The notes: generated from the sequence alone by a model not told the origin. A stretch of DNA of 11,265 nt from an uncultured Erysipelotrichaceae bacterium (GCA_900550005.1 URQL01000042.1:1-11265), one strand, 5' to 3'. Shown: positions 1 to 6,354, counted from the first letter of the stretch. Made by a program: numbers and translations.

Positions 1-82
1 AGATATCCTCCTTCTATTTCACTTATAAACAATTGCACAATTGTATTCGCCACATTATACCATAGTCCTTTTAAATAAGAAA
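1..82 (-). promoter_or_regulatory. Promoter and RBS of a gene starting left of the window
   Basis: Read on the minus strand, a TATAAT -10 lies at 54-59. Seventeen bases upstream is only a weak -35 (TTTCTT, 77-82). About 40 bases further downstream is a strong Shine-Dalgarno, AGAAGGAGG, at 7-15, followed by ATATCT to the edge. The start codon must therefore lie within a few bases outside the window. The leader is about 45 nt and contains a palindrome, listed separately. The product cannot be known from here. Confidence 0.6.
29..44. promoter_or_regulatory. Palindromic candidate operator
   Basis: Perfect inverted repeat ACAATTG-CA-CAATTGT, with 7-bp arms and a 2-bp centre. It lies between the -10 (54-59) and the Shine-Dalgarno (7-15) of the gene leaving the left edge, at roughly +3 to +18 of its transcript. 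That is a normal place for a repressor site of a small dimeric regulator. The regulator is unknown, and in AT-rich DNA a 7-bp palindrome can arise by chance. Confidence 0.4.
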
Positions 83-104
83 TATTTTTTTATTTGAATT
101 AAAT

Positions 105-123
105 AAAAAAGCAATACTTTTTT
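105..123 (-). terminator. Weak A/T hairpin after the decarboxylase pseudogene
   Basis: Arms AAAAAAG and CTTTTTT with a 5-nt loop lie about 20 nt beyond the final stop of the pseudogene on the minus strand. The hairpin has one G-C pair and a T tract that is itself the second arm. It may be a residual terminator, but the stem is weak. Confidence 0.35.
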
Positions 124-141
124 ATACAGCTTCTTTACTTT

Positions 142-795
142 CTATTTATTCATTTCTTGATCTGCTTGATTTACACATGCTAAAGCATTTAAGCTTATTG
201 GATAACCCATAAAAGGGATACAAGCTAAAACAACTTGGGTTAAAAATGTTTTATCATTTCTTAAACGGATATTTGTTTTAGCGTGAACAAGCAATTGAGG
301 TTCGCAGCCACCTTGAGCATATAAGAAGCAAAAAGTAATCACTTCCCTTTGTTTACTATCTAGATCAGTTTTTGTATAGTAATCTCCAAAACAATTTTCA
401 GTTGTTGTGATAGATTGTCCTTCTCATGGTGAAGCAATGTGATGATCTTGACAAAATTGATTTAACGCATGTAAGAAGGAAAAAACACGTCCAATTCCTA
501 AATAAGTTGTCCCTTGATAAACAATTTCTTTCATTTCAACAGTGGTTACTCCAAAATTGTAAGTCGCAGTTACCATAGCTTTAAATTCATCAATACTATG
601 GCTACCTAATAAAATAGATAAAAAAGCAATAAAACATGTTTTAAATTCTAAATTTATTTGGTTAATCACTTCATCAAAAGCAAAATTATCGAACAATTCA
701 ATAAATTCAGGATCACTCTTAGCTAATTTTGACTCATATTATGGAAACAATTGATCATGAAAATTTTGTGCAAATTGACTAATACGCATAAACAT
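142..795 (-). pseudogene. Carboxymuconolactone decarboxylase-family protein, broken by two stops
   Basis: One continuous minus-strand frame of 217 codons starts at ATG 793-795, preceded by GGAGAAAA, and ends at TAA 142-144. It is interrupted by TAA at 739-741 (codon 19) and TGA at 424-426 (codon 124). Ignoring these, it reads as a two-domain CMD/AhpD-like protein. The first domain includes FNFAFDEV-like and VEMKEIVYQGTTYLGIGR segments. A linker follows with EGQSITTTE. The second domain has ITFCFLYAQGGCEPQL followed by HAKTN, and ends LNALACVNQ. Proteins of this type act on small organic or peroxide substrates, but the specific activity of this subfamily is not established. The frame is kept across both stops, so this is decay by point mutation. 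A LysR-type remnant lies directly upstream and was plausibly its regulator (inference). A shorter product restarting after codon 19 is possible but would still lose the second domain. Confidence 0.82.
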
Positions 796-832
796 TTTTC
801 TCCTTTTGATCTTTTATTTTATTTAAATGTTT

Positions 833-861
833 ATTTTAATGAATAGATTATTCATGGACAA
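833..861 (-). promoter_or_regulatory. Promoter of the decarboxylase pseudogene
   Basis: On the minus strand, -35 TTGTCC (856-861), a 17-bp spacer and -10 TAAAAT (833-838) lie about 38 bp upstream of the pseudogene start. Each hexamer is close to the vegetative consensus and the spacing is ideal. The spacer is filled exactly by a palindrome, listed separately. Confidence 0.6.
839..855. promoter_or_regulatory. Palindromic operator candidate in the promoter spacer
   Basis: Perfect inverted repeat ATGAATA-GAT-TATTCAT, with 7-bp arms and a 3-bp centre. It occupies all 17 bases between the -35 and -10 hexamers of the decarboxylase promoter. A protein bound here would block RNA polymerase, so a repressor site is the natural reading. 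It is not a centred T-N11-A LysR box, so the neighbouring LysR remnant is not an obvious match. The regulator is unknown. Confidence 0.45.
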
Positions 862-911
862 TTTTACCTTCTAATCACCTTCATTAGTTTTTCTAATTCA
901 TATAAAGAAAA

Positions 912-937
912 AAGACTAAGTTTTAAAATTTAGTCTT
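912..937 (-). terminator. Terminator after the LysR-type pseudogene
   Basis: Arms AAGACTAA and TTAGTCTT surround a 10-nt A/T loop. On the minus strand they are followed by TTTTCTTT. The first base pairs overlap the final TAA (936-938) of the LysR remnant, so this is its rho-independent terminator. Confidence 0.7.
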
Positions 938-1430
938 AATTTACACTATTGTTTATTTCTTGTTTTAATAATTCAACAAATTCTTCAATATAATAATCTT
1001 CTTTATCTTTTAACCGAAAGGCACAATAATTTCTTTGAATTTGTTTTTAATTAGGATATAAAGGAATCCTTCTAACAAATGCATCCTCTTTTGAAAAAAG
1101 ATGCTTTCGCATATTCTACTGGCATAAACCCTTTATTAATCTCTACTAATAGATTAGCCTCATCCATTCCTTCAGCAAATAAATAATGACATTTTAATCC
1201 AATAATTTTTTCGTAAAATTCTCTTTCGATTTCTTGTTATTCCTTAGTAACAATTAAAATACAAATTTCTTTTTTAAGATTTTCTAAATCAATAAAATCT
1301 TTATCACTTATTTTATTTTGAACACTTATTTCAATAAAACTGTTCATATTTAATAAATGTCCATTACGATAATCATCATGAAATCTTCTTCTTTGATCAC
1401 TGATAACTAAATCCACATTCTGATTAACTC
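936..1430 (-). pseudogene. LysR-family regulator, effector-domain remnant
   Basis: This is about 165 codons of the C-terminal effector-binding half of a LysR-type transcriptional regulator. Recognisable segments in order are NQNVDLVISDQRRRF, FIEISVQ, CILIVTKE then a stop then QEIE, YLFAEGMDEANLLVEINKG then FMPVEY, and VRRIPLYPN then a stop then KQIQRNYCAFR, ending YYIEEFVELLKQEI. These match a Bacillota LysR subfamily from memory. Lesions are TAA at 1237-1239 where the family has Gln (CAA to TAA), one extra T in the T6 run at 1094-1099 that shifts frame, TAA at 1047-1049, and a frame change near 1425-1430. The DNA-binding N-terminus is not recognisable upstream, so the gene is both truncated and mutated. 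It sits just upstream of, and in the same direction as, the decarboxylase pseudogene. Confidence 0.78.
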
Positions 1431-1616
1431 AATCTCTCCTTTTAAATAATCATAAATTCTAATCATTCTTCTTAAATTTGTACGCGTAGATTGTTTAGAT
1501 AATTTTAATATTTCACTATCTTATCCAAATTTACTTTTCAAATCATTTTCTTTAATATATCCCTAAAAAAGATCAACACATAAATCAATCTCATAAAATC
1601 AATTTATCGGATGATC
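1431..1616 (-). other. Unassigned decayed coding remnant
   Basis: Between the toxin-like and LysR remnants, one minus-strand frame reads FYEIDLCVDLF, stop, GYIKENDLKSKFG, stop, DSEILKLSKQ, then STRTNLRRMIRIYDYLKG. The stops are TAG and TAA. It looks like former protein-coding sequence because charged and hydrophobic residues alternate plausibly and stops are sparse, but I do not recognise the family. It happens to be in the same frame as the second half of the toxin-like gene, so it could be a decayed extension of that protein. It could also be what remains of the missing LysR N-terminal part, though no helix-turn-helix is evident. Confidence 0.35.
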
Positions 1617-1867
1617 TTATCTAACTTTTAATTTTGTCTTTGATTTTACAAATCTACAATTTGAAATAATAATTACATCATCTTCAATCCTATATCCAAA
1701 GTCGATACCTTTTATAACAAAACGTCTATATTGCCATCATCTATTATTTTTGCGTATATCCTTGGATGTACTTTTAAATGATTGATAACTGTTTTTAATT
1801 GTTGTGAAAGTTCAACTCTGTTTTCTTTTAAAAAGCGAAAGACACTCTCATTAATAATAACTCTCAC
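1617..1867 (-). pseudogene. Probable RelE/ParE-like toxin, frameshifted
   Basis: The likely start is GTG at 1865-1867, one base after the stop of the upstream antitoxin-like gene. The frame reads VRVIINESVFRFLKENR, continues LKTVINHLKVHPRIYAKI, and breaks at TAA 1712-1714. Moving one base at the T run near 1718-1722 restores IKGIDFGYRIEDDVIII, then SNCRFVKSKTK, to TAA 1617-1619. The total is about 83 residues. Size, two N-terminal helices, and a terminal beta-rich part with a YRIEDDVIII-like strand resemble RelE/ParE-superfamily mRNA interferase or gyrase toxins. This is a fold-level inference from reading, not a search. The toxin is almost certainly inactive because a T appears to have been lost from a homopolymer. 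Confidence 0.45.
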
Positions 1868-1868
1868 A

Positions 1869-2091
1869 CTATAACTCTTCTTTTTTACAAAAGTTCAAAA
1901 ATTCGCTATCTGAATATGCCTTTGCTTTTCCTTCTTTTATAAGCTGAGCTCTTTTCTTCATTGCATTTTCAAAACTGTACATTTCCTTTTCAACCTCATT
2001 ATTATATATCTATAATAAGTTGCAAAGTTTTTGTAGGGATAAGTGAAACCCCATCTAAACTAGGAAAATCATTAATATTTATCTTATCCAT
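1869..2091 (-). pseudogene. Probable antitoxin partner, frameshifted
   Basis: ATG at 2089-2091 is preceded by AAAGGAAG. It opens a frame reading MDKININDFPSLDGVSL, then IPTKTLQLIIDI, to TAA 2002-2004 after 30 codons. A one-base shift within the ATATAT stretch at about 2002-2008 resumes as NNEVEKEMYSFENAMKKR, then AQLIKEGKAKAYSDSEF, then LNFCKKEEL, to TAG 1869-1871. The charged helical middle and C-terminal part and the 1-nt junction with a RelE-like reading frame fit a type II antitoxin. No DNA-binding motif is clear, so the family is not named. The gene is broken at the same kind of short repeat as its partner. Confidence 0.4.
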
Positions 2092-2113
2092 ACCTACATT
2101 CTTCCTTTACCAA

Positions 2114-2142
2114 ATTATACGCCAATTTATAGTCAATGTCAT
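2114..2142 (-). promoter_or_regulatory. Candidate promoter of the toxin-antitoxin remnant
   Basis: On the minus strand, -35 ATGACA (2137-2142), a 17-bp spacer and -10 TATAAT (2114-2119) lie 22 bp upstream of the antitoxin-like ATG. The predicted leader is very short (about 16 nt) and contains the ribosome binding site. The match is good, but AT-rich DNA gives such matches easily. Confidence 0.5.
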
Positions 2143-2297
2143 TGATTGAAATCAGCAAATAAATCATAATCAGAATACTTTTAACATTTTATAATTCACA
2201 CTGGGTATTTTCATTTTTTTCAATTAATTCATATAATTTCATGGAAGCATTTATGATTATAGTTATAAATTTACACTTCAAAATAAGTTAATAAAAT
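2143..2297 (-). other. Non-coding or fully decayed spacer
   Basis: Between the antitoxin-like promoter and the fakA terminator no gene can be supported. The minus strand has only a 17-codon frame (2189-2242, MKLYELIEKNENTQCEL) without a ribosome binding site. Scattered short frames downstream hint at more decayed sequence. Confidence 0.4.
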
Positions 2298-2327
2298 AAA
2301 AAAAGCCTGAACATTCAAGCTTTTTTT
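2294..2327 (-). terminator. Terminator of the yloU-fakA operon
   Basis: On the minus strand an AGCTTGAA/TTCAGGCT hairpin is extended by a seven-base A/T clamp and ends in TTTTTTTATTTT, 13 bp after the fakA stop. The single mismatch seen on the plus strand becomes a G-U pair in minus-strand RNA, which confirms the direction. Confidence 0.85.
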
Positions 2328-2339
2328 AAAACGATTCTT

Positions 2340-3986
2340 CTATTCAACACCAATAATGAATGAGTAAACAGGTTGTTTACCAACACGTACTTCTAATTCC
2401 GCATCTGAGTTTTCTTCTACAAATGTTTCAACTTCTTTAAGTTCTTCATCACTTACGTCTTCACCAGCAATTAAAGTAATGATTTCATCATCTTCACTCA
2501 TTAGATGTTTTAAAGTTTCTTTACATGCTTCTACTTTATTTGGAACACATGCAACGATGCTTTTTTCAACCATTGCCATATAATCATTCGCTTTGATATC
2601 TACACCATCAATATTTGTATCTTTAATAGCGAATGTGACTTGTCCAGTTTTAACATTAGCAATCGCTTCTGTCATATCTTCTAAAGTCGAATCGATATCT
2701 GCTTCTGGATTAAACATGATACATGCAGATAATCCTTGTGGGATTGTTTTAGTAGGAACAACACGTACATCGATTTCCCCTTCTAAAACAGTCGCTGCTT
2801 GTGATGCTGCCATAATAATATTTGAGTTGTTTGGTAACACCACAACGGTTTTAGCATTAACATCACGAATAGCTTGGACTAAATCTTCTGTTGATGGGTT
2901 CATTGTTTGTCCCCCACTAACAACATAGTCACAATTTAATTCCATAAACATTTCTTTAATTCCACTTCCTGCAGCAACAGAAATAAGTCCTAATTCTTTA
3001 GGTTCTGCTTTTTTAGGTTCTTCTTTTGGTGTAGTAGAAGCATTTTTGCTTTCAAGAATAGAATTATGTTGTTCTTGCATATTTTCTATTTTTAATTTAA
3101 TGAATTCACCAAAACGTTGTCCTAAGTTTAGTGCTTCACCTGGTTTTAAAGTATGTACATGTACCTTTACAATATCTTCATCTTGTACAACAACGATACA
3201 ATCTCCAGGGATTCTTGCAAGTTCATTTTTAAGTTGATCTTCATTAAATTTGTCAACTAAATTTTCTTCAAGACGTAAGATAAATTCAGTACAGTAACCA
3301 AATCCTTCTTCACCTGTTTCAACTTCGCTTGCTGCTTTTTCAACATGTTCAAAAACATCTACTTTGTGAATTTCATCTCCAGCAATAGCGGACATAAATC
3401 CAGTTAAAATAAGAACTAAACCAGCTCCACCACTATCAACAACACCAACTTCTTTTAAAACAGGTAATAATTCTGGTGTTCTTTCCAATGATTCTTCTGC
3501 TTGTTTAACAAAATATGAAAAGACATCTTCGATTGTTTTTCCCTTTTTAGCGTATTTAACAGCAGCTTCTGCACTTTCACGAATAACTGTTAAAATTGTT
3601 CCTTCAACTGGTCGCATAACTGCTTTATAAGCAATTTTAGCTCCATTATTGAATGCTTTAGCCATATCAACACAATCAATTTCTGTTTTTCCTTCTAAAT
3701 ACATTGAAAATCCTCTAAAGATTTGAGATAGGATAACTCCAGAGTTTCCTCTAGCTCCCATTAATAATCCTTTAGATAGTTTTTTTGAAATTTGATAGAT
3801 ATCATCACTATCTAAATTTTCAATTTCTTTTGCTCCTGAAGAAAAAGTTAATGACATATTCGTTCCTGTATCTCCATCTGGTACAGGGAAAACATTTAAG
3901 GCATCAATTTCTTGATGTTGATTGTGTAATAAATAACATCCATTTAATACCATATTTTTAAATAACTGACCGTTAATTTTTTCCAT
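2340..3986 (-). CDS. fakA: Fatty acid kinase subunit FakA (DhaL/Dak2-domain, YloV)
   Basis: FakA is the ATP-binding subunit of the fatty acid kinase. With a FakB lipid carrier it phosphorylates exogenous fatty acids for phospholipid synthesis at the membrane. The length of 548 residues is normal. The N-terminal DhaL-like domain (about 1-200) has NVFPVPDGDTGTNM at 31-44, whose Asp residues bind Mg-ADP/ATP. It also has GARGNSGVILSQ (77-88), RPVEGTILTV (125-134) and GVVDSGGAGLV (181-191). The middle domain has C232, H276 and H278 in FGYCTEF and VKVHVHT, the residues I associate with a metal site in this family. A Lys/Glu/Pro linker (about 311-330) leads to the C-terminal DegV-like part beginning ELGLISVAAG. 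The start is ATG 3984-3986 with GGAGGA 8-13 bases upstream, and the gene lies 16 bp behind yloU. No FakB gene is in the window. Confidence 0.95.
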   Translation of the reverse strand: MEKINGQLFKNMVLNGCYLLHNQHQEIDALNVFPVPDGDTGTNMSLTFSSGAKEIENLDSDDIYQISKKLSKGLLMGARGNSGVILSQIFRGFSMYLEGKTEIDCVDMAKAFNNGAKIAYKAVMRPVEGTILTVIRESAEAAVKYAKKGKTIEDVFSYFVKQAEESLERTPELLPVLKEVGVVDSGGAGLVLILTGFMSAIAGDEIHKVDVFEHVEKAASEVETGEEGFGYCTEFILRLEENLVDKFNEDQLKNELARIPGDCIVVVQDEDIVKVHVHTLKPGEALNLGQRFGEFIKLKIENMQEQHNSILESKNASTTPKEEPKKAEPKELGLISVAAGSGIKEMFMELNCDYVVSGGQTMNPSTEDLVQAIRDVNAKTVVVLPNNSNIIMAASQAATVLEGEIDVRVVPTKTIPQGLSACIMFNPEADIDSTLEDMTEAIANVKTGQVTFAIKDTNIDGVDIKANDYMAMVEKSIVACVPNKVEACKETLKHLMSEDDEIITLIAGEDVSDEELKEVETFVEENSDAELEVRVGKQPVYSFIIGVE

Positions 3987-4002
3987 CTATGCTTCCTCCA
4001 CA

Positions 4003-4359
4003 TTACTTAATGATCTTTATTCCTTGTACATAGACATTAACAGCTTCGACTCTAACATCTAATGATTTTTCAAGTACATATTTAACTTTTTTTTGTACTT
4101 CATAAACGATTTCTGAAATTTTCATTCCATAACCTACAAAGATATACATATCCACGATTAAACCAGTAAGTCCATCGCGTGTAATAATTCCTCTTGAAAA
4201 ATTATCTTTTTTTAATAATTCATAGAAACCATCTTTAAGCATTTTTTGACTAGCCATTCCTACAACACCATAACATTCTGTTGCAGCTCCACCAGCTGTT
4301 TGTGCTACGACTTCATGAGAAAAATTAATATTTCCAAGTTGTGTATTTTTTTCAATCAT
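4003..4359 (-). CDS. yloU: Asp23/Gls24-family envelope-stress protein YloU
   Basis: This is a 118-residue Asp23-family protein with the family core: NINFSHEVVAQTAGGAATE, a central GYGMKISEI segment, and the closing VNVYVQGIKII. In other Bacillota, Asp23-type proteins sit at the membrane or in the cell-envelope stress response. The short YloU type is linked genomically with FakA, but its exact job is unsettled. No signal peptide or membrane segment is visible. The start is ATG 4357-4359 preceded by GGAGGG. It is the first gene of a two-gene unit with fakA (16-bp gap carrying the fakA ribosome binding site) and has a good promoter at 4400-4428. The rpmB/yloU-fakA divergent arrangement is conserved from Bacillus. 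Confidence 0.9.
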   Translation of the reverse strand: MIEKNTQLGNINFSHEVVAQTAGGAATECYGVVGMASQKMLKDGFYELLKKDNFSRGIITRDGLTGLIVDMYIFVGYGMKISEIVYEVQKKVKYVLEKSLDVRVEAVNVYVQGIKIIK

Positions 4360-4399
4360 ATTATTCCCTCCGTGTTACTTTTTTATTTACTTTGAATAT

Positions 4400-4428
4400 A
4401 TTATACCCTAGATAAATTAAATAAGCAA
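4400..4428 (-). promoter_or_regulatory. Promoter of yloU-fakA
   Basis: On the minus strand, -35 TTGCTT (4423-4428), a 17-bp spacer and a perfect -10 TATAAT (4400-4405) lie 41 bp upstream of the yloU start. This vegetative-type promoter is divergent from the rpmB promoter about 90 bp away and has the same -35 hexamer. Confidence 0.75.
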
Positions 4429-4496
4429 ATAATTCACGACTAGTACATTATATTCATATGTTTTACTTTTTTCAATAATTAATTTAAAATTTATTC

Positions 4497-4525
4497 TTGC
4501 TTTTTAGAATTATTAATGTTATTAT
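4497..4525 (+). promoter_or_regulatory. Promoter of rpmB
   Basis: -35 TTGCTT (4497-4502), a 17-bp spacer and -10 TATTAT (4520-4525) give a leader of about 35 nt before the rpmB start. The -35 is only half-consensus, but the spacing and position are right. No leader structure for ribosomal-protein autoregulation is apparent in so short a leader. Confidence 0.6.
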
Positions 4526-4566
4526 ATTCGAGTATGAAAAACCACTACAAAAAGGGGGTAACTTAA

Positions 4567-4752
4567 ATGTCAAGAAAATGTCAATTAACTGGTAAAGGAC
4601 CAATGTCTGGAAATACACGTTCACATGCTTTAAACGCTTCAAGAAGAAGATGGAATGTAAACCTTCAAAAAGCTACTGTTATGGTTGACGGAAAACCAAC
4701 AAAAGTCAGAATTTCAGCTAGAGCACTTAAAACTTTAAGAAAAAGTGCATAA
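4567..4752 (+). CDS. rpmB: Large-subunit ribosomal protein L28 (bL28)
   Basis: A 61-residue basic protein of the 50S subunit. It shows the whole family pattern: MSRKCQLTGKGPMSGNTRSH, then ALNASRRRWNVNLQKA, VMVDGKPTKVRIS and ARALKTLRK. It carries a single Cys (C5), so it is the zinc-independent form rather than the four-Cys form. The ribosome binding site is GGGGGT, 8 nt before the ATG. It is transcribed alone, divergent from yloU-fakA, and ends at a strong terminator 28 bp downstream that faces the convergent DUF4127 gene. Length and sequence are normal. Confidence 0.97.
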   Translation: MSRKCQLTGKGPMSGNTRSHALNASRRRWNVNLQKATVMVDGKPTKVRISARALKTLRKSA

Positions 4753-4780
4753 TTCTAGAATTGTTTAATTTACCATTTGG

Positions 4781-4805
4781 AGATGCTAAGCATCTCATTT
4801 TTTTT
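4781..4805 (+). terminator. rpmB terminator
   Basis: Perfect 7-bp stem GAGATGC/GCATCTC with a TAA loop, followed by ATTTTTTT, 28 bp after the rpmB stop. Classic rho-independent form. Confidence 0.92.
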
Positions 4806-4807
4806 AC

Positions 4808-4844
4808 AAAAAATGAGGACAAGTACTAATCTTGTCCCCATTTT
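4808..4844 (-). terminator. DUF4127 gene terminator, overlapping its stop codon
   Basis: In minus-strand RNA the two arms (4831-4844 and 4810-4823) pair over 14 bp with one G-U, around a 7-nt loop at 4824-4830, and end in a U-rich stretch. The stop codon TAG (4826-4828) lies inside the loop, so the last five codons of the gene form the 5' arm. It sits only a few bases from the rpmB terminator, giving back-to-back termination for the convergent pair. Confidence 0.85.
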
Positions 4845-6316
4845 AATTTTAAGCCGATTTCAAACATTCTCTTCCATGGCATATTCACTTCTATTGACGC
4901 TAATGGATATTTTTTTGATAGTTTTAATTGATTGTAATGAGCAAGCAATTTTGATCCAATTCGTTTTTCAACTTCGTCTTGTTGATCTTTAAAATCGTAA
5001 TAAGATAAACCTAATTCTACTAAATCTTGATGAATCACGTCTTGGCGGACAGAAGCTTGGTAAAAACAATCTTCGATCACATGATAAAGATTATTTTCAA
5101 TATTTTCTTTACCTAATTGCATTTGTGCTAATACTGTTCCTGTTGTATTACAATTGGTATTCCATCCAGCATAGCCACAAATTTTATCTAACAAGTCAAG
5201 CTCGTCTAAATAATAAATCAATTCTTCATCCCCACCATTGGCATAGGCACTGTCAATAACCGCAACATTCTTCCCTTTAGCAAGTTCATCTTGAATACGA
5301 TAAACAAATTGAAGTAAATGACGACAAGAAGAATAACTGACATCTTTGATTTGATCATAAGCTTCTTGCATAAATTTTCCTGGTGAATTGATTGCAAGTA
5401 TATAGTCTGCTTCTTTTTGGTCATCAACTAAAGTCGCTCCTGTAACTAAAATATGTGATTTTAAACTTTCAAACATCGGACGATCTTCATATAAAGGTAC
5501 AAGTGTTGGTCCTAATACTGAAGCATAGAACGGATAGATTTTAGGTTTTCTATGAGAAAATTCGTTATAAGCTCTCGTCATTAAAGAAAGACCTACTTCA
5601 TCTGCTCCTGGATAAACCATCGTCTTAAATTCAAGATGTTTATCTTTGATTTGTTTCAATATTTTCTTTTGATCAAGTGCTGTATAACCATAAGGTGCAG
5701 AATCATCTTGAGGGATCACAAGAAAATCAATAATTCCTTTTTCAACAAGTCTTAATGTTTCCTCATTCATTGCATAATTAACTTTTCTTCTTGTTTCATA
5801 ATCCGAAATAATTTCTTGTGGAATGAATAATTGAGTAAATTCAGCTTCTTCTTGTTTATCTAACCCTTCTCTTGCTTTTTTATCTTCTAAATATTTCTTT
5901 TTAAATAAAGCATAACCATAGTTTTCGTAGTAATCCGGCTCCTCTTCGCTTGAATCATAACGAGGACAACGCATTATACATTCAAAAGCATAAATTTTTA
6001 ATTTGGGGTAACGTTGTTTTAAGGTTTCTAATACCTTAATTCGTTGTTTTAAAGTTGGTAAATCTTCATAATGTAGACGTGATGGGATAAGCCCTCCATA
6101 AAGTAATATATCAAGAGATAAAACAAGAGCATCCTGATCAACTGCATGATCAAGTAAAAATTCACCTAATTCTTTACTATTTGCAGGTGTTTTTTTCTTA
6201 GGTAAAAGATCAAATGGAGGTATACATAATTCAATATCTTTATTTGATAAAGCAATCATTTTAGGGTACGCTTCATTACAAGGTCTTTCATCTAAAGGTA
6301 AAAATAAAATTTTCAT
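4826..6316 (-). CDS. DUF4127 family protein of unknown function
   Basis: A 496-residue protein matching DUF4127 in length and in its opening, KILFLPLDERPCNEAYP. Blocks rich in Asp, Glu, Asn and Gly look like a ligand or catalytic site: DERP (9-12), YGGLIPSR (73-80), MRCPRYDSSEEEP (115-127), QDDSAPYG (203-210), PGADEVG (236-242), SAYANGGDEE (356-365) and GYAGWNTNCNTTG (381-393). No signal peptide or membrane helix is visible, so it is probably cytoplasmic. Its biochemical role is not established and I do not assign one. The start is ATG 6314-6316 with GGAG 9-12 bases upstream and its own extended -10 promoter. It is separated from dnaJ by a terminator and ends inside its own terminator. The neighbours are housekeeping genes and give no functional hint. 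Confidence 0.88.
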   Translation of the reverse strand: MKILFLPLDERPCNEAYPKMIALSNKDIELCIPPFDLLPKKKTPANSKELGEFLLDHAVDQDALVLSLDILLYGGLIPSRLHYEDLPTLKQRIKVLETLKQRYPKLKIYAFECIMRCPRYDSSEEEPDYYENYGYALFKKKYLEDKKAREGLDKQEEAEFTQLFIPQEIISDYETRRKVNYAMNEETLRLVEKGIIDFLVIPQDDSAPYGYTALDQKKILKQIKDKHLEFKTMVYPGADEVGLSLMTRAYNEFSHRKPKIYPFYASVLGPTLVPLYEDRPMFESLKSHILVTGATLVDDQKEADYILAINSPGKFMQEAYDQIKDVSYSSCRHLLQFVYRIQDELAKGKNVAVIDSAYANGGDEELIYYLDELDLLDKICGYAGWNTNCNTTGTVLAQMQLGKENIENNLYHVIEDCFYQASVRQDVIHQDLVELGLSYYDFKDQQDEVEKRIGSKLLAHYNQLKLSKKYPLASIEVNMPWKRMFEIGLKLKWGQD

Positions 6317-6345
6317 TTTTAATTCTCCATTTCATTATTTCTTAG

Positions 6346-6354
6346 AGTATAACA
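6346..6354 (-). promoter_or_regulatory. Extended -10 promoter of the DUF4127 gene
   Basis: On the minus strand TGT directly precedes TATACT (-10 at 6346-6351), an extended -10 without a convincing -35 at 17 bp. It lies 29 bp upstream of the gene and just downstream of the dnaJ terminator, which supports separate transcription of the DUF4127 gene. Confidence 0.5.

Noticed and set aside
424..426. In-frame TGA in the decarboxylase gene as a sign that TGA encodes Trp
   Set aside because: The family usually has Leu, not Trp, before EGQS. The same gene also carries a TAA, and Trp is TGG in the intact genes I checked (rpmB, hrcA, grpE, DUF4127). The lack of TGA stops among nine genes is too small a sample.
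1961..2149. Plus-strand frame of 62 codons
   Set aside because: It has no ribosome binding site, lies antisense to the antitoxin-like remnant and its promoter, and has no recognisable motif.
2189..2242. Possible 17-residue minus-strand peptide gene
   Set aside because: No ribosome binding site, no promoter of its own and no conservation evidence; most likely chance or decayed sequence.
4777..4992. Plus-strand frame of 71 codons after rpmB
   Set aside because: It starts at the rpmB terminator and runs antisense through the end of the DUF4127 gene; its composition is that of a shadow frame.
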